A stretch of 64,000 nt of DNA from Planomicrobium sp. Y74 (GTDB lineage Bacteria > Bacillota > Bacilli > Bacillales_A > Planococcaceae), in NCBI RefSeq assembly GCF_003668635.1, contig NZ_RCWH01000003.1, positions 248,001 to 312,000 on the forward strand. Direction: 5' to 3'. A program made the position numbers and the translations under genes. Positions 34,482-44,170 of this stretch are shown here, one piece after another. Every line of letters starts with the position of its first letter. Position 1 is the first letter of the stretch. Under the pieces are notes generated by a model, which was given only the letters and a program-made list of their open reading frames with translations, did not search any database and had not been told where the DNA came from.

Positions 34482-35177
34482 ATGGATTTTTTGCCTGCAG
34501 ATTATATGGTCATCACAGTACGTCTTCTAATGGCTGCGGTGCTAAGCGGCATTATCGGAATCGAACGCGAAACGAAAAAGCAGCCTGCCGGACTCCGTAC
34601 GCATCTTTTGGTCGGTACCGGAGCATGTCTGATGATGATTCTTTCTATTACAGGTTTTGATACTTACATTAATAACGTCAGTGGTCCCCTGCAGTTTGAT
34701 CCTTCCCGTATCCCGTCCTATGTCATAAGCGGTATTGGTTTCCTCGGAGCCGGGACGATTATTGTCAACCGGGGATCCGTAAAAGGACTGGCGACTGCCG
34801 CTTCAATTTGGGTAGCTGCCGGATTGGGACTGGTAATCGGCATCGGCATGTATTACGTAGCCGTGTTATCGACATTGATAGTCATCGGGACATTATATGT
34901 GCTGGGAGAAGTGGAGAAAAAATATATCTCGAAGCATAAACAGAAACAAATCGTCATCATCGCAGAAGACCAGAGTGAAATGTTTGCGAAACTCAGCGGA
35001 TATTTTGAAAACAACGACCTCAAAGTGACAGATTTTCAAATTGAAGAAGTGGACACATATTCTGAAAAACAAGTATCAAAATATATTTTTTCGTTAAAAG
35101 AAGGAAAGGTCCAAGATGAAATGGAACTGGTTAAAGAGATTCAGAAATTGGATGGAGTCGCAAAAGTGATTGTGTGA
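34482..35177 (+). CDS. MgtC/SapB family membrane protein
   Basis: A 231-residue protein of the MgtC/SapB family. The N-terminal half has four or five membrane helices with the family motifs GIIGIERETKKQPAGLRTH (about 23-41), GISGIGFLGAGTI-like VISGIGFLGAGTIIV (about 85-99) and GLATAASIWVAAGLG. The C-terminal ~80 residues are a soluble ACT-like domain. MgtC proteins are tied to magnesium limitation and membrane potential; no magnesium riboswitch was seen upstream. The frame opens at GTG 34473, but CAGGAG lies 8 nt before the ATG at 34482, which is preferred. Confidence 0.88.
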   Translation: MDFLPADYMVITVRLLMAAVLSGIIGIERETKKQPAGLRTHLLVGTGACLMMILSITGFDTYINNVSGPLQFDPSRIPSYVISGIGFLGAGTIIVNRGSVKGLATAASIWVAAGLGLVIGIGMYYVAVLSTLIVIGTLYVLGEVEKKYISKHKQKQIVIIAEDQSEMFAKLSGYFENNDLKVTDFQIEEVDTYSEKQVSKYIFSLKEGKVQDEMELVKEIQKLDGVAKVIV

Positions 35178-35228
35178 TTGAACGCAGCACTGAATTAATT
35201 TCAAAAGAGGCATGAGAGGGGAACAGAC

Positions 35229-36248
35229 ATGAAATTACTGATTCTTGGAGGCACAAGATTTTTAGGGCGGTTCCTAACCGAAAAGGCACTGCAAAACGGT
35301 CATGAAGTGACATTGTTCAATAGAGGAAAAACAGAACCGGAACTGTTTCCGGAAGTGGAGAAGCTGATCGGCGACCGGAACGGGGACCTGGAAGCGCTGA
35401 GAGGACGCAGCTGGGATGCAGTTATTGATCCAAGCGGCTATCTGCCATGGTCCGTCCAGGAGTCAGCGGAATTGCTGGCCGACTCAGCCGGGCATTATAC
35501 CTTCATCTCGAGTGCTTCGGTTTATAATCAGCTCGATCAGCCCGACATTGATGAGAACCACTCAGTCGGCAAATTGCTTCAGGAAAGAATCGAAGAATTA
35601 AAAGCGATGGAACCGGCAAAGGCGATAGCTGAAAATTACGGCGAACTGAAATACCTGTGCGAAAAGGAAGTGGAACGGGCATTCACAGGACGCAGTTTAA
35701 TTGTCCGGCCGGGATTGATCGTCGGCCCATTCGACTTTACGGACCGCTTCAGTTATTGGGTCAACCGCATAGCAAAAGGCGGAGAAGTGCTGGCACCAGG
35801 CCGTCGCAATAAGGAAATTCAGTTTATCGATGTGCGCGACCTCGCTGAATGGATCATCCGGATGGTGGAGTCGAAAGCGAATGGCACTTATAATGCCACA
35901 GGCCCGGCGACCGAATTGACGATGGAAGAGTTTTTGGACAGATGCAAAGAAACAGTAGGAGCTAGAGTCGATATGGTCTGGATTGAAGAGAAGTTCCTGC
36001 TTGGCCATGATGTAAAGGGCTGGAGCGACCTGCCTTTATGGATTCCGGACAGTGAGAACTTGCCGGGCTTCCTGTCAGTCAATATTCAAAAAGCAATGGA
36101 TGCGGGACTGACATTCCGCCCGTTGGAAGTAACAATTCTTGATACGTTAAAGTGGGAATCAACGCGCAACGTAACTGAAAAGAAAGCGGGGCTGGATCCA
36201 GCCAAAGAAAAAGCGGTGCTGCAAGACTGGAATGAAAAAGGTTTATAA
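35229..36248 (+). CDS. Extended/atypical SDR, NAD-dependent epimerase-like
   Basis: A 339-residue NAD(P)-binding Rossmann protein. The glycine-rich motif is GGTRFLGRF (residues 7-15), Asp-rich DAVIDPSGY and FISSASVYNQ mark strands 4 and 5, and the active-site pair is Tyr-X3-Lys in NYGELKYLCEKE near residue 138. The C-terminal substrate domain (from about 180) has YNATGPATELTMEEF. It is close to uncharacterised epimerase/reductases of the NAD-dependent epimerase/dehydratase family; the substrate is not known. GAGAGGGGAAC precedes the ATG. It lies 51 nt after mgtC without a terminator between them, so co-transcription is possible. Confidence 0.85.
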   Translation: MKLLILGGTRFLGRFLTEKALQNGHEVTLFNRGKTEPELFPEVEKLIGDRNGDLEALRGRSWDAVIDPSGYLPWSVQESAELLADSAGHYTFISSASVYNQLDQPDIDENHSVGKLLQERIEELKAMEPAKAIAENYGELKYLCEKEVERAFTGRSLIVRPGLIVGPFDFTDRFSYWVNRIAKGGEVLAPGRRNKEIQFIDVRDLAEWIIRMVESKANGTYNATGPATELTMEEFLDRCKETVGARVDMVWIEEKFLLGHDVKGWSDLPLWIPDSENLPGFLSVNIQKAMDAGLTFRPLEVTILDTLKWESTRNVTEKKAGLDPAKEKAVLQDWNEKGL

Positions 36249-36331
36249 TATAAAAGGCAATACTCTCCAAAATAATTGGGGTTTGGTATAAGATAAGAGT
36301 CATACGGCACCTTTGAAAGGGGTGATATCAG

Positions 36332-36427
36332 GTGACTAGCAAATCTCGAATGTCAGCGTCAGGAAAAACTCATGCAAAGCCTGTGATACAGAATGGCGAT
36401 ACTTTGCGTGGGGCAAGCAAGAACTAA
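36332..36427 (+). CDS. Possible 31-residue leader peptide upstream of fusB-like gene
   Basis: A GTG-started ORF of 31 codons with AAAGGGGTGA 7 nt upstream. The peptide is basic and hydrophilic (MTSKSRMSASGKTH then AKPVIQNGDTLRGASKN). It ends 73 nt before the EF-G-binding protein gene. Mobile fusB genes are known to be controlled by a translated leader, so a regulatory peptide is conceivable, but no alternative hairpins were verified. It may also be chance. Confidence 0.35.
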   Translation: MTSKSRMSASGKTHAKPVIQNGDTLRGASKN

Positions 36428-36500
36428 TTCGCCCGTAAATGTGTCATTCGAACATGGCGTCCTTATAAATATCCAATCAAACAATAAGGAGTGTTTCAAA

Positions 36501-37187
36501 ATGATACATGTAAAAGAAACAAGCGATAACCAAGGAATAGCTGGCGAACGTCCGGATGCTTTTATCCGAAATGACCAATTTAACTTTATCAAGGGCCAGG
36601 CAAAAATTCTGGTCAACGGCAAGGCGACAAGCAGCGATGCGGAAGTACTGAGTGTACTGCGCCATCTGGCACAGGAAAAGGTCTTTGGGCTGTTCCCATC
36701 TTTGAACGATGAACAGAAAGCGGTATTGAAACCGTTGACAGCGGTAAAGGAAACGGCGGAAGCGGAAGCCTTTCTTGAACAATTGTCTGCATACCTGCTG
36801 CCGTTCAAAAGTGTAACGGATCAGGGCTTGAAGAAATTATTCCCAAAAGCGAAAAAGCTTAAAGGGCCGAAACTTGATACGCTCGATTTCAAAAAGCTGT
36901 CTTATCTAGGCTGGATTGAGAGTTCGACGCTTATGTACCTGGTGATTGAAAAAGATGGCCGCCTCGAAGGCATCCACGGCAGCTTCAACCGCAGTGCGAA
37001 ACATGGCATCTGCTCAGTCTGCAATAAACATAGCGAAGTAGGTTTGTTCACTGCCAAGACAAAAGGTTCCAGCCAGGATAATTTCGTCAAACGCGGCAAC
37101 TATATCTGCCAAAACAACGACACCTGCAACAGCAATATCGATACATTGGAGCGGCTCCATGACTTTGTGGAACGGTTGCAAAAATAA
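36501..37187 (+). CDS. FusB/FusC-type EF-G-binding protein
   Basis: A 228-residue homologue of FusB/FusC, which bind elongation factor G and free it from fusidic acid-stalled ribosomes. The N-terminal ~130 residues are helical; the C-terminal domain has the four-cysteine zinc site Cys171-Ser-Val-Cys174 and Cys203-X5-Cys209 with the conserved LFTAKTKGSSQDNFVKRGNY between. These features match the family fully. The frame runs upstream to 36393, but AAGGAG 9 nt before the ATG at 36501 fixes the start. Chromosomal homologues are widespread in Firmicutes, so resistance is not implied; a housekeeping role in translation is likely. Confidence 0.9.
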   Translation: MIHVKETSDNQGIAGERPDAFIRNDQFNFIKGQAKILVNGKATSSDAEVLSVLRHLAQEKVFGLFPSLNDEQKAVLKPLTAVKETAEAEAFLEQLSAYLLPFKSVTDQGLKKLFPKAKKLKGPKLDTLDFKKLSYLGWIESSTLMYLVIEKDGRLEGIHGSFNRSAKHGICSVCNKHSEVGLFTAKTKGSSQDNFVKRGNYICQNNDTCNSNIDTLERLHDFVERLQK

Positions 37188-37198
37188 ATGGAAAATTG

Positions 37199-37228
37199 AG
37201 CTTTTCGGGAAACCGGAAAGCTTTTTTT
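37199..37228 (+). terminator. Terminator of EF-G-binding protein gene
   Basis: AGCTTTTCGG, 4-nt loop, CCGGAAAGCT and seven T residues. Confidence 0.9.
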
Positions 37229-37294
37229 ATTGAAGAAAAAGCGCTTCAGACAAGCATGTGGGACAAAAAATATCCCGGTTTACAGAATTTCAGG

Positions 37295-37342
37295 TTGACA
37301 TCATGTGGAACAGAATATATATTATGTGTAACCGGTTACACA
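37295..37342 (+). promoter_or_regulatory. rbs operon promoter and RbsR operator
   Basis: A perfect TTGACA (37295-37300) and TATATT (37318-37323) are separated by 17 bp. The 18-bp perfect palindrome TGTGTAACCGGTTACACA (37325-37342) covers the start of transcription and has the central CG of LacI-family operators, so RbsR probably represses its own operon. Confidence 0.85.
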
Positions 37343-37365
37343 TTACGGAGTGAGGGGTAAGGCAT

Positions 37366-38349
37366 ATGACGACGATCAGGGATGTAGCTAAAAAAGCGGG
37401 AGTTTCCGTTGCGACAGTTTCGAGATTTTTAAACGGCAATGGCTATGTCAGCCAGGAAGCGGCAACTGCTGTGAAAGCGGCTGTAGAAGAGCTGAACTAT
37501 GAGCTGAACACGGTTGCCCGCTCGCTTACAACTAAAAAATCGAATCTGATCGGATTGATCCTGCCGGATATTACAAACCCCTTTTTTCCGGAACTTGCCC
37601 GTGCAGTGGAAGACGTGGCATTGACCTACGGCTACACTGTAGTCTTGTGTAATTCCGATGAAGATCCAAAAAAAGAGAAGAATTACATTGAAACCTTGAA
37701 GAAAAAATATATCGCCGGTTTTATTGTGACCTCAAACCAGCTTGACGCGCCGCATTACGCAAATTTAAAGCTGCCCGTCGTCGCATTGGACCGTGTTATC
37801 AACGAGCAGATACCGACTGTCGTATCGAACAACAGACAGGGCGGTTTTATGGGAGCGCAGGCTTTAGTCGACAGAGGCAGCAAAAACCTGCTGTTCCTGA
37901 GAGGTCCGGAAGAATTCGGGTCGGCAAATGACCGTTACATAGGATTTGGCGAGGCGATGGAAAAGAACAGCGTTGCTTATGAAACAGTATTCTGCCCATT
38001 CCATTTCGCGGAAGCAGAAAATATTGTAGAACAGTATTTACATGACAATAAAGACATTGATGGCATATTCGCCAGCAGTGATGTGCAGGCGGCGGGGGCT
38101 TTAAAAGCAGCGCATAATCTGGGGTTGGCTGTGCCGAAAGATTTGCAGATCATCGGCTTTGACGGAATTTCAATGGGGGAGATGCTGACACCCGCTTTGA
38201 CGACAGTTGCACAGGATATTTATAAAATGGGTGCGATTGCAGCAAGGGTGCTGATCAAGCAGATTGAAGGCCAGCCGATTGAAAATTTCATGAACGAGAT
38301 TCCAGTGAATCTAGTGGTTCGGGGAACGACGAAAGGAGCGGTGACATGA
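37366..38349 (+). CDS. rbsR: Ribose operon repressor, LacI family
   Basis: A 327-residue LacI-family transcription regulator. The DNA-binding head TIRDVAKKAGVSVATVSRFL with hinge helix is at residues 2-60, followed by a periplasmic-binding-protein-like effector domain (GLILPDITNPFFPELARAVE to VNLVVRGTT). It is the first gene of the rbsRKDACB operon and sits behind a palindromic operator, so it most likely represses the operon until ribose or a phosphate derivative binds. The rbsK start overlaps its stop by 4 nt (ATGA). Confidence 0.93.
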   Translation: MTTIRDVAKKAGVSVATVSRFLNGNGYVSQEAATAVKAAVEELNYELNTVARSLTTKKSNLIGLILPDITNPFFPELARAVEDVALTYGYTVVLCNSDEDPKKEKNYIETLKKKYIAGFIVTSNQLDAPHYANLKLPVVALDRVINEQIPTVVSNNRQGGFMGAQALVDRGSKNLLFLRGPEEFGSANDRYIGFGEAMEKNSVAYETVFCPFHFAEAENIVEQYLHDNKDIDGIFASSDVQAAGALKAAHNLGLAVPKDLQIIGFDGISMGEMLTPALTTVAQDIYKMGAIAARVLIKQIEGQPIENFMNEIPVNLVVRGTTKGAVT

Positions 38350-39227
38350 TTACAGTTGTGGGCAGTATTAATATGGATCTCGTAGTTCGCACGGATCGAT
38401 TCCCGAAACAAGGGGAAACGGCGCTTGGAGATTTGTATACGACAATTCCAGGCGGTAAAGGAGCCAATCAGGCAGTTGCGGCTGCCAGGCTTGGAAGCGA
38501 TGTGCAAATGGTCGGTGCAGTAGGAACCGATGCATTTGGCCAAGTGCTCGTTGAAGGATTGGACATAGAAGGCGTACACATTGAACACGTCAAGCAATTG
38601 GATGGAATGAGCGGAATCGCCAATATCCTGCTATCTGAAGGAGATAACCGGATCATCGTGGTGCCTGGTGCGAACCATCTTCTAAAAGAAGAAGAAATAG
38701 AGGGTTTGGAATATCTGTTCGAAGCGAGCGATATTGTCATTATGCAATTGGAGATTCCACTTCCCGTTGTGCATCGGACATTGGAAATTTGCCGGCGCAT
38801 CGGAACGCCGACCATTCTGAATCCTGCGCCATCTGCAGGGTACCGCAAAGAAATGGAACCTTATTGGACTTATCTGACACCAAACGAATCGGAAGCGGAA
38901 GAAATTTTCGGCACGCAATGGGAAAGCGCGCTGGAACAATTTCCGAATCGCCTGATTGTGACCTTGGGGAAAAAAGGGGCCCGTTATTTCGATGGCAATA
39001 AACATATAATCGTCGAAGGTTATGCGACGGAAGCTATAGATACAACGGGTGCTGGCGATACATTCAATGGTGCACTTGGTGTGGCAATTTCTGAACAGAT
39101 GCCATTTGAAGAAGCGGTTCGTTTTGCCAATGCTGCGGCTTCATTGTCTGTAGAAAAAATGGGTGCACAAGGCGGCATGCCAAACAGAGAAGATGTCCTC
39201 GCTAGAATGCGTGGTGCTTCAGAGTGA
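38346..39227 (+). CDS. rbsK: Ribokinase
   Basis: A 293-residue PfkB-family kinase that phosphorylates D-ribose to ribose-5-phosphate. The N-terminal signature is GSINMDLVVRTDRFPKQGET, the substrate loop GGKGANQAVAAARLG (about 36-50), and the catalytic anion hole DTTGAGDTFNGAL with Asp near 240. The C-terminal monovalent-cation region is normal. Its start overlaps the rbsR stop and its stop overlaps the rbsD start (ATGA-type), so translation is coupled. Confidence 0.95.
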   Translation: MITVVGSINMDLVVRTDRFPKQGETALGDLYTTIPGGKGANQAVAAARLGSDVQMVGAVGTDAFGQVLVEGLDIEGVHIEHVKQLDGMSGIANILLSEGDNRIIVVPGANHLLKEEEIEGLEYLFEASDIVIMQLEIPLPVVHRTLEICRRIGTPTILNPAPSAGYRKEMEPYWTYLTPNESEAEEIFGTQWESALEQFPNRLIVTLGKKGARYFDGNKHIIVEGYATEAIDTTGAGDTFNGALGVAISEQMPFEEAVRFANAAASLSVEKMGAQGGMPNREDVLARMRGASE

Positions 39228-39610
39228 AGAAGCATGGAATGATTAACCGTGACATCGCGGCGTCGCTGGCTGAATTCGGCCATACAGACCACCTGGTGAT
39301 TGCAGATTGCGGGCTGCCGATTCCGAAAGGCGTTCATTGCGTCGATTTATCTTACGAATTGGGCAAGCCGTCGTTCATCGATATTCTGGATGCAGTGCTT
39401 GCGGACTTTCAGCACGAAGCAGCATTTATTGCCAGTGAAATAGAGAAGGCAAATCCGGAAGTCGAATCAAAAATTAAAGAACGGACAGCTGTTTCCTATA
39501 TCTCACATGAAGAGTTGAAACAACTAAGCAAAGACGCCAAGCTGGTTATCCGGACCGGTGAAGCGACTCCGTACGCCAACATTGTGCTGCGGTCAGGCGT
39601 TATTTTCTAG
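39224..39610 (+). CDS. rbsD: D-ribose pyranase
   Basis: A 128-residue RbsD that interconverts pyranose and furanose forms of ribose. Family blocks are MKKHGMINRDIAASLAEFGH with the catalytic His20, IADCGLPIP, and the C-terminal RTGEATPYANIVLRSGV. It uses an alternative start: the frame begins at GTG 39224 overlapping the rbsK stop. Length is typical. Third gene of the operon. Confidence 0.95.
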   Translation: MKKHGMINRDIAASLAEFGHTDHLVIADCGLPIPKGVHCVDLSYELGKPSFIDILDAVLADFQHEAAFIASEIEKANPEVESKIKERTAVSYISHEELKQLSKDAKLVIRTGEATPYANIVLRSGVIF

Positions 39611-39628
39611 AAAGGCAGGTGTGTAGTC

Positions 39629-41131
39629 ATGATTGAAATGACAGGCATCTCTAAAGCATTCAGTGGCAACCAAGTATTAAAAGACGTTTCTTTTTCATTG
39701 GAGAAGGGTGAAATCCATGCCCTGATGGGAGAGAATGGAGCCGGAAAGTCTACATTGATGAAAGTATTGACGGGAATTCATAAGCGGGATACCGGAACGA
39801 TTGTTGTCAAAGGGGAAGAAGTGAATTTCACTTCACCCAAAGAGGCAGAAAAAGCCGGGATTGCTGTAATTCATCAGGAATTGAATATACTGCCGCATCT
39901 GTCGATTGCTGAAAATCTGTTTCTTGGAAAAGAAGAAACCGTAGGAAAAACGAGCATTCTTAAAACGAAGAGCATGAACGCCAAGACGAAGAAGATTCTT
40001 GGTGAATTAGGACTGAATATAAATCCCTCCTCTCCGGCAAGCGGATTGTCTGTCGGGAAGCAGCAAATCGTGGAAATCGCGAAAGCGCTGTCTGCAGAAG
40101 CCGAAGTCATTGTAATGGATGAACCGACTGCCGCTTTGACTGACCGCGAAATCGATACGCTTTTCAAGACGATTCGGGATCTGCAGAAAAAAGGAGTTTC
40201 TTTCATCTATATTTCCCACCGGATGGAAGAGATTTTCTCTCTCTGCGACCGTATTACCGTGCTGCGGGATGGCGAATTCGCGGGAGTGAAATTTATAAAA
40301 GATACCTCATTTGAAGAAATTGTACAGTTGATGGTAGGGCGTGAACTGGGCGAGCGTTTCCCCGAAAGGCATGCCGAGATTGGCGAAGTAAAGCTTGCGG
40401 TAAAAGGCTTGACGAGAAAAGGCCACTTTGAAGATATATCGTTCGAGTTGCGAAAAGGCGAAGTGCTTTCAATTGCAGGTCTGATGGGTGCCGGGCGGAC
40501 CGAAGTGGCGCAGACATTATTCGGTTACCGGAAAGCGGACGCAGGCGATGTGGAACTGGACGGCAAAAAGGTGAAAATCAACAGCCCCCGCACTGCTAAG
40601 AATTTAGGCATCGGATATGTAACGGAAGACCGGAAATCTGAAGGCCTGCTGGTGGACTTCACTGTAGAAGAAAACATCAGCCTGACCAATTTCCATGAAA
40701 TATCGAAATACGGGATGATTTCACAGAAGAAAGAAAGTGCACTTTATCAATCGATGAAGGAACGGCTGGGCATCAGGACTTCCGGTCCTCACCAGACAGC
40801 AAAATCACTGAGTGGGGGGAACCAGCAAAAAGTGGTCATCGCCAAATGGATCGGCATCGAACCCAAATTGCTTATTCTGGATGAACCGACCCGGGGCGTT
40901 GACGTTGGGGCAAAAAAAGAGATTTATTCGATTATCAACCAACTTGCGGAGCGGGGCGTTGCTATTCTGATGATCTCTTCCGAATTGCCGGAAGTGCTCG
41001 GTATGGCCGACCGCGTACTCGTTATGCACGAAGGCAAACTTGCAGGTGAATTGTCGAAAGAAGAAATGACACAAGAAAGAATTATGCACTACGCTACTGG
41101 AGGTGAAAGTAATGCAACTCAAAACAGCTAA
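39629..41131 (+). CDS. rbsA: Ribose ABC transporter ATP-binding protein
   Basis: A 500-residue double-domain ATPase of the ribose importer. The first nucleotide-binding domain has [16 protein letters not shown] (Walker A), [15 protein letters not shown] (signature) and [13 protein letters not shown] (Walker B). The second has the degenerate Walker [10 protein letters not shown], signature [14 protein letters not shown] and [18 protein letters not shown], as normal for RbsA. It energises RbsC in the membrane. The C-terminus overlaps the rbsC start region. Confidence 0.96.
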   Translation: MIEMTGISKAFSGNQVLKDVSFSLEKGEIHALMGENGAGKSTLMKVLTGIHKRDTGTIVVKGEEVNFTSPKEAEKAGIAVIHQELNILPHLSIAENLFLGKEETVGKTSILKTKSMNAKTKKILGELGLNINPSSPASGLSVGKQQIVEIAKALSAEAEVIVMDEPTAALTDREIDTLFKTIRDLQKKGVSFIYISHRMEEIFSLCDRITVLRDGEFAGVKFIKDTSFEEIVQLMVGRELGERFPERHAEIGEVKLAVKGLTRKGHFEDISFELRKGEVLSIAGLMGAGRTEVAQTLFGYRKADAGDVELDGKKVKINSPRTAKNLGIGYVTEDRKSEGLLVDFTVEENISLTNFHEISKYGMISQKKESALYQSMKERLGIRTSGPHQTAKSLSGGNQQKVVIAKWIGIEPKLLILDEPTRGVDVGAKKEIYSIINQLAERGVAILMISSELPEVLGMADRVLVMHEGKLAGELSKEEMTQERIMHYATGGESNATQNS

Positions 41132-42056
41132 TCAATCGTTGTTTCAAAAAATCGCACCGTTTATCGGTTTGTTTCTTATTATCCTAATCATTACTTTATT
41201 GAATCCTGGTTTTCTTTCCATGAACAATATTCTTAACGTACTGAGGCAAGTATCAATTAATGCATTAATCGCATTTGGGATGACATTTGTCATTCTGACG
41301 GGCGGCATCGATTTATCGGTCGGTTCGATTCTGGCATTGACAGGAGCCGTTACTGCCGGAATGATGGCAAGCGGCGTTGACCCGATTTTGGCCATGTTTG
41401 TCGGCCTCTTGCTCGGCGCATTACTTGGAGCTTTCAACGGAATAATCATTGCGAAAGGGAAAGTTGCACCTTTCATCGCCACTTTAGCGACAATGACGAT
41501 CTACCGGGGCTTGACTCTTGTCTATACAGAAGGCCGCCCGGTTTCCGGACTCGGCGACGGTGGTGCATTCCAGATGTTGGGGAGAGGTTATTTCCTCGGT
41601 ATACCGATTCCGGTTGTCACCATGATCATCAGTTTCCTTATTCTTTATTTCATCTTGAAGAAAACGACTTTCGGACGCCGTGTTTACGCGGTGGGCGGCA
41701 ATGAAGAAGCGTCGATTCTTTCCGGAATCAACGCGGACCGCATTAAGATTTATGTCTATTCATTAATCGGCTTCCTGTCGGCGTTTGCGGCATTGATCCT
41801 AACGTCACGCCTGAATTCAGCGCAGCCGACTGCCGGACAAATGTTTGAGCTTGATGCCATCGCGGCTGTTGTGCTTGGTGGAACGAGCTTGACCGGTGGG
41901 CGCGGCTGGATTGTCGGTACTTTAATCGGTGCTTTGATTATCGGTGTTTTGAATAATGGTTTGAACTTAATTGGGGTTTCGTCCTTCTTCCAGCAAGTGG
42001 TGAAGGGTGCAGTCATATTATTGGCGGTCCTGTTGGATCGTAAAAAAACAGCTTAA
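41112..42056 (+). CDS. rbsC: Ribose ABC transporter permease
   Basis: A 314-residue permease with eight to ten membrane helices. Family motifs [16 protein letters not shown] (about 64-80) and [20 protein letters not shown] (C-terminal coupling region) are clear. The ATG at 41112 is chosen over the in-frame GTG at 41103 because the GGAGGTG ribosome binding site overlaps that GTG and ends 6 nt before 41112. It overlaps the rbsA stop by 20 nt. Confidence 0.95.
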   Translation: MQLKTANQSLFQKIAPFIGLFLIILIITLLNPGFLSMNNILNVLRQVSINALIAFGMTFVILTGGIDLSVGSILALTGAVTAGMMASGVDPILAMFVGLLLGALLGAFNGIIIAKGKVAPFIATLATMTIYRGLTLVYTEGRPVSGLGDGGAFQMLGRGYFLGIPIPVVTMIISFLILYFILKKTTFGRRVYAVGGNEEASILSGINADRIKIYVYSLIGFLSAFAALILTSRLNSAQPTAGQMFELDAIAAVVLGGTSLTGGRGWIVGTLIGALIIGVLNNGLNLIGVSSFFQQVVKGAVILLAVLLDRKKTA

Positions 42057-42069
42057 GGAGCGTGGGAGA

Positions 42070-42996
42070 ATGAACAAGTTCAAGTTTCTAGCAATGTTGG
42101 TGGCCATGATGGTTTTAGCGGCATGTTCAATGGAAGGTCCAGGTTCAAGTTCAGAAGATGAATCAGGCGGCAGCACGGAAAGTGACGGGGAGTACACAAT
42201 CGGCTTCTCGATCTCGACATTGAACAATCCGTTCTTTGTAACATTGAGCGAAGGGGCTGAAGCGAAAGCTGACGAGCTTGGCGCGGAAATTTCAGTTGTT
42301 GATGCACAGAATGACGCAGCAAAACAAGCAAGTGATGTAGAAGATTTAATTCAACAGGGCGTCGATTTGATCATGATCAACCCAGTTGACTCAGAAGCAG
42401 TTGCAACTGCAGTCGAATCAGCAAACAACGCAGGCATTCCGGTAATTTCGGTTGACCGCAGTGTAGAAGGAGCAGAAGTGGTTTCACATATTGCCTCTGA
42501 CAACGTCGCAGGCGGTGAAATGGCAGGCGAATACTTGCTGTCGCTAGTTGGTGAAGGCGCAAAAGTGGCTGAACTGCAAGGAGTTCCAGGGGCTTCAGCA
42601 ACTCGTGAACGTGGAGAAGGTTTCAATAATGTCGCCCAGGAAAGCCTGGATGTAGTTGCTCAGCAAACTGCCAACTTCGACCGTGCAGAAGGATTGAGCG
42701 TAATGGAAAATATTCTTCAGTCCAATCCGGATATCCAAGGCGTCTTTGCACATAACGATGAAATGGCATTAGGGGCTCTTGAAGCCATCGAAGCCGCAGG
42801 CAAAGACATTCAAGTCGTTGGCTTTGATGCCACAGAAGATGCTGTGAAAGCAGTTGAAGAAGGACGTCTTGCAGGCACCGTTGCCCAAAAGCCGGAATTG
42901 ATCGGTGAAACAGGCGTAGAAACAGCGGTTCAATTCCTAGACGGAGAAGATGTGGAAGCATCGATTCCAGTAGAGCTTGAATTGATCCAGCCGTAA
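42070..42996 (+). CDS. rbsB: Ribose-binding lipoprotein
   Basis: A 308-residue substrate-binding protein of the ribose importer, anchored by a lipobox (VLAACS with Cys19-20 region) after a signal peptide beginning MNKFKFLAMLVAMM. An acidic Ser/Glu linker leads into the periplasmic-binding fold with TIGFSISTLNNPFFVTL and HIASDNVAGGEMAGEY, as in RbsB. The frame extends to 42007, but GGAGCGTGGGAG just before the ATG at 42070 and the signal peptide decide the start. Last gene of the operon, ending at a terminator. Confidence 0.95.
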   Translation: MNKFKFLAMLVAMMVLAACSMEGPGSSSEDESGGSTESDGEYTIGFSISTLNNPFFVTLSEGAEAKADELGAEISVVDAQNDAAKQASDVEDLIQQGVDLIMINPVDSEAVATAVESANNAGIPVISVDRSVEGAEVVSHIASDNVAGGEMAGEYLLSLVGEGAKVAELQGVPGASATRERGEGFNNVAQESLDVVAQQTANFDRAEGLSVMENILQSNPDIQGVFAHNDEMALGALEAIEAAGKDIQVVGFDATEDAVKAVEEGRLAGTVAQKPELIGETGVETAVQFLDGEDVEASIPVELELIQP

Positions 42997-43362
42997 TCGA
43001 ATAAAGAGCAGTTACGGAGCAGTATCCTTTTAACGGGATGCTGCTTTTTTCTGTCCAGTTATAATTGCAAAACCGAGGTTGGGAAAATTTTTCGTATTTT
43101 AAAAGAGGAGTTATTAATAAGGGAATTAAAAAAGTGTTTATATGTAATTTTTAATATTAATTTGACTAATTAGAATGGAATGTGAACTTTTAATAGGTGT
43201 ATCTAACTTGATTGCTCATTAAGAGGTTGGGAAATATTTCTGTCTATTGATTTGAAAAATTTGTCAGTTTACTATCAGAAGAAGCAAGGTACACAAACTA
43301 CCTTATCTGCCCCAAGGGCAGCTGACACCAATAGAAGAAATATAACTACTGGAGATGAAGCT
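42997..43362. other. 366-bp gap after the ribose operon
   Basis: It holds the rbs terminator, then A/T-rich sequence with a TTGACT at 43161 without a clear -10, a short hairpin CTGCCC-CAA-GGGCAG at 43299-43313, and GGAGATGA before the next gene. A frame runs from 43252 into that gene but has no ribosome binding site. Confidence 0.5.
43018..43050 (+). terminator. Terminator of rbs operon
   Basis: AGCAGTATCC pairs with GGGATGCTGCT (one G-U) around a 7-nt loop and is followed by TTTTTT. Confidence 0.9.
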
Positions 43363-43923
43363 ATGAAGAGAAGGATGACATCATTGTTGATTATCGTTTT
43401 GCTGATTGTTCTTGGAGTCCTGGGCTTTGAATATTTAGAAAAAGCCGAAGCAGGCAGCGGCATATGGGGATCAGATGAATCATACAGGACACTTGATGAG
43501 ATCAAAGCGGAGTCGGATCTCGTGGTTCGTGCCCACATTCCTTTATATTACGATATCCGTGAATATGGAGGAGAAGAAAGGATCACAAAACAGGCTTTTT
43601 ACGAAGTGGCTATCGACGAAGTCTTCCTTGATCATACTGGCCACGGCTTTGACGAAGATTCTGAAATCGTTGTCAATCAGGTTATCGGTTTAAAGGATTC
43701 GGATGCCGATAAGTATTCAACGAAAAGAGGCATGAAACCCATGAAAACAGGCGATTATTTACTTTTTCTGAAGAAAGTCACCCACCCGGCGGATGGCAAA
43801 GTCTATTATATTTCAAACTCCTCCCATCATCTTTATAAATGGCGCGGCAATAAAACTTTCAAGAACATCGCGTCTGATGACTTGGGGGAGATAAAGTATT
43901 CGGAGCTGACGAGCGGGCAGTAG
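43363..43923 (+). CDS. Exported protein, possible TIMP-like OB fold
   Basis: A 186-residue protein with an N-terminal signal or anchor helix (SLLIIVLLIVLGVLGFEYL). The extracellular part starts with a segment resembling netrin/TIMP-like OB-fold proteins: TLDEIKAESDLVVRAHI, a strand with VAIDEVFLDH, and MKTGDYLLFLKKV. The same layout (V-V-x-x-V ... E-V ... Y-L-L-F-L) appears in the protein at 54555-55070, so both may share one fold. GGAGATGA lies 5 nt before the ATG at 43363. The function is unknown; the fold is only a suggestion. Confidence 0.7.
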   Translation: MKRRMTSLLIIVLLIVLGVLGFEYLEKAEAGSGIWGSDESYRTLDEIKAESDLVVRAHIPLYYDIREYGGEERITKQAFYEVAIDEVFLDHTGHGFDEDSEIVVNQVIGLKDSDADKYSTKRGMKPMKTGDYLLFLKKVTHPADGKVYYISNSSHHLYKWRGNKTFKNIASDDLGEIKYSELTSGQ

Positions 43924-44037
43924 AAGCTGGCTGCTTAAAAATCGTACAAAATAAGAGGCTTTTCCAAAGGTCAGGTAAGTGGCTTTGGGATGGCTATGCG
44001 TGCATCAATGTCCCGCTAATTGGATAGGAAATATGCG

Positions 44038-44079
44038 AAAACCCCGGAATGCGTCCACGACGCGTTCGGGGGTTTTTTT
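44038..44079 (+). terminator. Terminator with seven T residues
   Basis: AAAACCCC pairs with GGGGGTTTT and an inner GAATGCGT pairs with ACGCGTTC; seven T residues close the hairpin. It lies 115 nt past the exported-protein gene. Confidence 0.85.
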
Positions 44080-44170
44080 GGTTAGCTGTCAGTTTGCAAA
44101 TGGGTGAAGCAGGGTGCCGTTTTATCGGATGGACGTGTCTATTGGAGGAGATTTTTCTTTTGTCCAGCAG

